The translations under genes were made by a program, and so were the position numbers. Under the pieces are notes generated by a model. That model did not search any database. It had not been told where the DNA came from and was given only the letters and a program-made list of their open reading frames with translations. Of a DNA stretch of 64,000 nucleotides, positions 60,651-64,000 are shown in pieces; within the stretch, counting starts at the first letter, position 1; every line of letters begins with the position of its first letter. The DNA is from Daedaleopsis sinensis (Eukaryota; Basidiomycota; Agaricomycetes; Polyporales; Polyporaceae): assembly GCA_033807695.1 (NCBI GenBank), contig CM066311.1, forward strand, positions 2,232,001 through 2,296,000, written 5' to 3'.

Positions 60651-60710
60651 CTCGCGTCACGTCGCGTCACGCCGCGTCGCGTCGCTGCAGTCCGCTGCAG
60701 TCCGCTGCAA
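60651..60710. repeat. second cluster of GCGTCAC and GCTGCAG motifs
   Basis: Runs TCGCGTCACG three times, then CCGCTGCAGT-type units, again at about 10-11 bp spacing, ending just before GGTTGCCCCCAAC. Confidence 0.85.
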
Positions 60711-60745
60711 AATCTGGTTGCCCCCAACAATATTGGTTACCGGCC

Positions 60746-61262
60746 CTAAACGTAAACGTTAAACGGTTAGAGTGTGAGCGCTTCACCAAATAGATCAGTC
60801 GCGCGTACGCGGTAAGTATGTGCTGTCCTGGACCTAGGGAGCTTTGATCAACGTTATCCAAGCTACGTCGGTCGTGGAAGTAGCCCGGATATCTCGTGGG
60901 CGGGGTCGGAGACTTTCGACCTGGGAACGGGCGTTCGACGAAGTTAGCACACACGCGCTATCCGAGTCCGCGCGAGGATAGCACTTGCACCTGAGTCTTG
61001 GTCGGAAGACGGGCTCTCTGTCAAGCGATTGTACATTATGATACAGCGACAAAGTAGTAATTTCTAGCGATACGAGTCCGAACGAGCGAGTCTATGTGCA
61101 CGAATCTACGTGGTGTTGTTATGATACAGGCCTGGCACTACTGAGCAGAAATAAAAACACAACGAACCAATTCCTCAAGAAAGAATATGGGGCATTGGCT
61201 GGACGTCCGCCAAGTCATCCAGCAGGGTCACGCTCGCCGACGCCGACGCATACGAGGGTCTA
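60746..61262. other. intergenic stretch with no recognised gene
   Basis: Between the repeat-bounded element and the end of the MFS gene. Nothing identified. Confidence 0.5.
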
Positions 61263-62988
61263 CTACTCGGTACGCGCGTTGAGGTCGACAGGGAGCACCG
61301 CCATCTCCCCGGACATCTGGCCCTCCGCGACATCGACGACGGCAACGCCAGTGTCCCCGCTCACCTTAGTCCCAGAGGGGGAAGAGGCACTGGCGGGGAC
61401 AGTATCGTCCGTTGCTCCCACCTCCGCCCCCTCCGCCTTCTCGGCATATCCGGCGTCCCCGGGGCTCGGTGCCCCCTTCCCCTTGCGCTCTTCCATCCCC
61501 CACCGGTTGTCCATCTTTCCGTGAAGCGCGATGTGCTTCTGGAAGGCGACCGAGAAAATGCCGATGCCGCAGAAGCCGAGCAGCACGTACCAGATGAGGC
61601 GGATGCTGTCTGCGAACGCCGCGCGGACCGCGTGCTGGATGTCCGCCGGGAGCCCCCCGATGAGCGGGATCGCGCTGTACGCGATGTCGTGCCCGGGCGG
61701 GATCTGTGCGAGGAAGGCGCCGGGGAGGGTCGTGTGCAGGTGGTTCTGGAGAATCGTCGCGGATATCGCTATCGCCCACGCCTGTAGTGGGCAGATCGTA
61801 AACATACGTACGTAGAGCAACGATGAGGCAGATAGCTCTACTTACCGAGGAGAAGGTACGGAGGAAGAGGAGGAAGGACAAAGCCGCGGCGTTCTGCGTC
61901 GGGTCGAGCGGCGCGAGGACGGTGAACGTCGTCGCGTACAGGAAGCCGAAGCCGACGGCCGCGATGACCTGGAACGGGATCGAGAGCGCGATCGGCGAGT
62001 CCTCGTTGAGCAGCGTCAGCAACCCGACGCCTATAAACATGGCCGCCCAGCCGAGGACGTTCTATCCCGCGCAATGACAAATGGGTGTGAGCGGCAGAGC
62101 AGAGTATGCTCAGAGAGGAGGGTGCACGCACGATGAGGCGGTACTTGCCAGTCTTGCTGACGATGACGCCTTGGATGATCGCCGCGGGTGAGATGCATAT
62201 CGCGGTGGGGAAGATGTACAGCCCGGAGAGCAGGGGCGTTGCAATCTTCGCGGCTTGGAAGTATGTCGGACTGGATCCTTGGGTCAGAAACGCACGAGAT
62301 GACGGGAGCGGGCTGGGTCCTCACAGGTAGACTGGATGAGAGGATGAGAGGTTAGCATCAGCAGACACTCTCAAGGTAGTGATGACGTACATGGTACACT
62401 GTTTACGACTAGACCATGCAGGAACGAGCCCGCGTATCTAACGGAGAGGGCATTTGTCAGTGGCACAGATGTATCGAGCGCAGTCTGTGACGTACCCCGC
62501 AAGACTCGTGCGGTTGTTGATGATAGATGTGGGCACCTGCAGCCCCATGGTCAGAGTCGTTTCGAGTCTACGGATGGATCTGGGTGCGCACTATAGGATG
62601 TGTAGCGAGATACTTGTCGTACAGCAGCGCGACCGGCAGACCGACCAGGCCGATGACAAGCGGTGCGATAACCTGCACTGACGACCAGGGATATTGGATA
62701 CCGGCCCAGGTGAGGGCTATGATGCACGAAGACGCGCTGCCGATGATAATCCCGTTACCGCTATCAAGCACATTGCGTTTAGTCGAGTTTGGCAGCACGG
62801 AACAAGCTAGGAAACTCACATCCAGTCGATTGCCATGAACGCGGCAGAGTAGCTTTCGATCTTGGGTTTGCGCAGACGAAGGAAGAACAAACAGACGGTA
62901 AATGCGATGGCGCAGAGTGGAAGGTTCAAATCTAGAAAATATCAGAGGAGGGAGAGAGCTGTCGACTGGGAAACACTCACAGAAGAGC
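61263..62988 (-). pseudogene. MFS drug-type transporter, 5'-truncated
   Basis: The C-terminal two thirds of a major facilitator transporter of the DHA2/multidrug kind. An 8 bp micro-exon (62981-62988) and the next exon give LFYLNLPLCAIAFTVCLFFL, the usual segment after the (W)RW motif. Then follow SCIIALTWAGIQYPWSSVQV, LVIGLVGLPVALLYDKYL, TSIINNRTSLAGYAGSFLHG, GLYIFPTAICISPAAIIQGV, FIGVGLLTLLNED, VGFGFLYATTFTVLAPLDPT, LRTFSS and AWAIAISATILQNHL. It ends in a long Ser/Ala/Gly-rich tail. I find no helices 1-5 and no start upstream in 63000-64000; the DNA there has no MFS motif. It therefore looks like a 5'-deleted gene, unless an unusually long intron hides the N-terminus beyond the window. Confidence 0.72.
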
Positions 62989-63010
62989 CTGCGAGCGGAA
63001 AGGAAATTCC

Positions 63011-64000
63011 TATGATCAGAATATAACTCATATTTTGAAAAAGACCTCCCCGTGGTCCTTAGCATTTGACCTCTCGGTCCACGCCAACAGCACCAGCAGC
63101 TGAATGTGGCCCATCCTCATCGTCATAGTTATTGCATTCTTGCTGACGATTACTACGCACACGGGCTTGCAAATCCGCACACCATTGTCTCGAAAGTCCC
63201 TCAGACCGCCAAACGCGCCGGGTATACGCGATCAACACCGAGGTGCGCCGCCCGCCAACTACGTTTCAATCTCACTATCGTAATAATTCATGTATTAGAC
63301 TGTCCATCCGTGGCAAATTTGACACGAACGGCACAGGTGCACATATAATATAACGGCAACATTTGGGTGCGTGCAAGACTCACCCCCAACATGCCGCCCT
63401 ATTTGGGAATCGTCACAAAGTCTGGTAGAACCTCTCACTGCGATTAAAGGCAGGGGCAGAGGGAGCATGCTCGGGACAACTGTGCACGGCGCGCATCACT
63501 AGTCGGACAGATCGTCCTCCTTCATCGCCGTGCACATTTGTGCCGAAACATGGAAGCTGCTCGCGCGAGCTAGTCTCAGTAGCTGCTGCCGCCTATACCA
63601 CCGTGGCATATCTGCGCACATTACAGTCAAACCGAGAGGATAAGACCGTCTTTGCTACTGTGAGATGCCAGGTGTCGCAGTTCCGACTATCACGTGAGTT
63701 GGACTGTGCTTTTCCAATCTCAGGCCAAACTCTTCGTGTCCATTGGCTGGAGTACATTCACTCCCGCCAGCCATTATGAGAGGTAAGTGATGATGTGCAA
63801 CGAATGCATCCGCTAGGTTACACTAGCCTTTGCCTAGCGGATGCATCCGGTTCACTGAGAGCCAACCAGTGAGTCGTCGCCGACGATCAGCTATGCCGAA
63901 CCGCAGTGACATAGAGTCTCGTGTATATGCTTGGGAAATATGAAGAAGGATACACACCATCGCCAGGTAGTACGTTGGGCAATAGCTCCACCAATGAAGG
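63011..64000. other. right-edge stretch with no recognised gene
   Basis: Neither strand shows an MFS N-terminus or another gene. Contains the hairpin at 63805-63845. Confidence 0.5.
63805..63845. repeat. 13 bp-arm hairpin
   Basis: TGCATCCGCTAGG (63805-63817) and its exact reverse complement CCTAGCGGATGCA (63833-63845) with a 15-base loop. Function unknown. Confidence 0.9.

Larger units (their letters stand above)
59720..60745. mobile_element. possible non-autonomous DNA element with GCTGCAC/GCGTCAC arrays
   Basis: Three clusters of the motifs CGCTGCAC and CGCGTCAC lie in about 1 kb: 59753-59810 (where both orientations occur), 60130-60286 and 60651-60710. The outer flanks share AACCAA(A)TATT next to a CCCCCAAC block in opposite orientations (59717 area and 60719-60740), which could be imperfect terminal inverted repeats. 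No transposase frame is present. It is proposed as a non-autonomous element whose motif arrays are subterminal protein-binding repeats; this is inference. Confidence 0.45.

Overview
The window is fungal nuclear DNA, most likely from an Agaricomycete basidiomycete, with Polyporales as a reasonable guess. Reasons: most genes are cut by many 45-70 bp introns with GT..AG ends; the families are typical of mushrooms (basidiomycete 7TM proteins, a HET-domain protein, a fungal kinase-like protein, P450, GH25 lysozyme, a Cys-rich secreted protein); and there is a DD34E Tc1 transposon. All gene models were spliced by eye, so exon edges are inferred.

Layout. 1-12.3 kb: two tandem M28 zinc-peptidase genes, each followed upstream by SEC24 sequence. 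The first copy carries only a decayed SEC24 scrap and the second abuts an intact SEC24. A methyltransferase gene diverges from SEC24, then comes a small secreted Cys-rich protein and a third, decayed M28 scrap on the opposite strand. 12.8-25.2 kb: kinase-like gene, HET-domain gene, P450, F-box gene, and an alpha/beta hydrolase whose nucleophile serine appears replaced by glycine. 26.3-35.8 kb: L-fuconate dehydratase-like enolase-superfamily enzyme, GH25 muramidase, a coiled-coil protein, and the YVH1 phosphatase. 36.2-44.3 kb: a 7TM protein, a Ser/Pro-rich protein, and two paralogous, apparently undescribed secreted CxxC/CxxC proteins with the same gene structure. 44.5-48.5 kb: a Tc1-type transposon with 213 bp terminal inverted repeats, a broken transposase and a nested 1.6 kb insertion that includes a tRNA-derived SINE-like unit. 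48.8-64 kb: BTB pseudogene, a conserved Ser/Pro-rich gene, nitronate monooxygenase, a DUF6533-type 7TM protein, a roughly 1 kb repeat-bounded element with 11 bp-phased motif arrays, and a 5'-truncated MFS transporter.

The genes do not form one pathway. Housekeeping genes (SEC24, YVH1) are mixed with metabolic, secreted and accessory genes. Turnover is high: tandem duplication, relics, pseudogenes and nested transposons. The strongest candidates for something undescribed are the paired CxxC secreted proteins (40059-40945 and 43337-44298) and the phased-repeat element at 59.7-60.7 kb.
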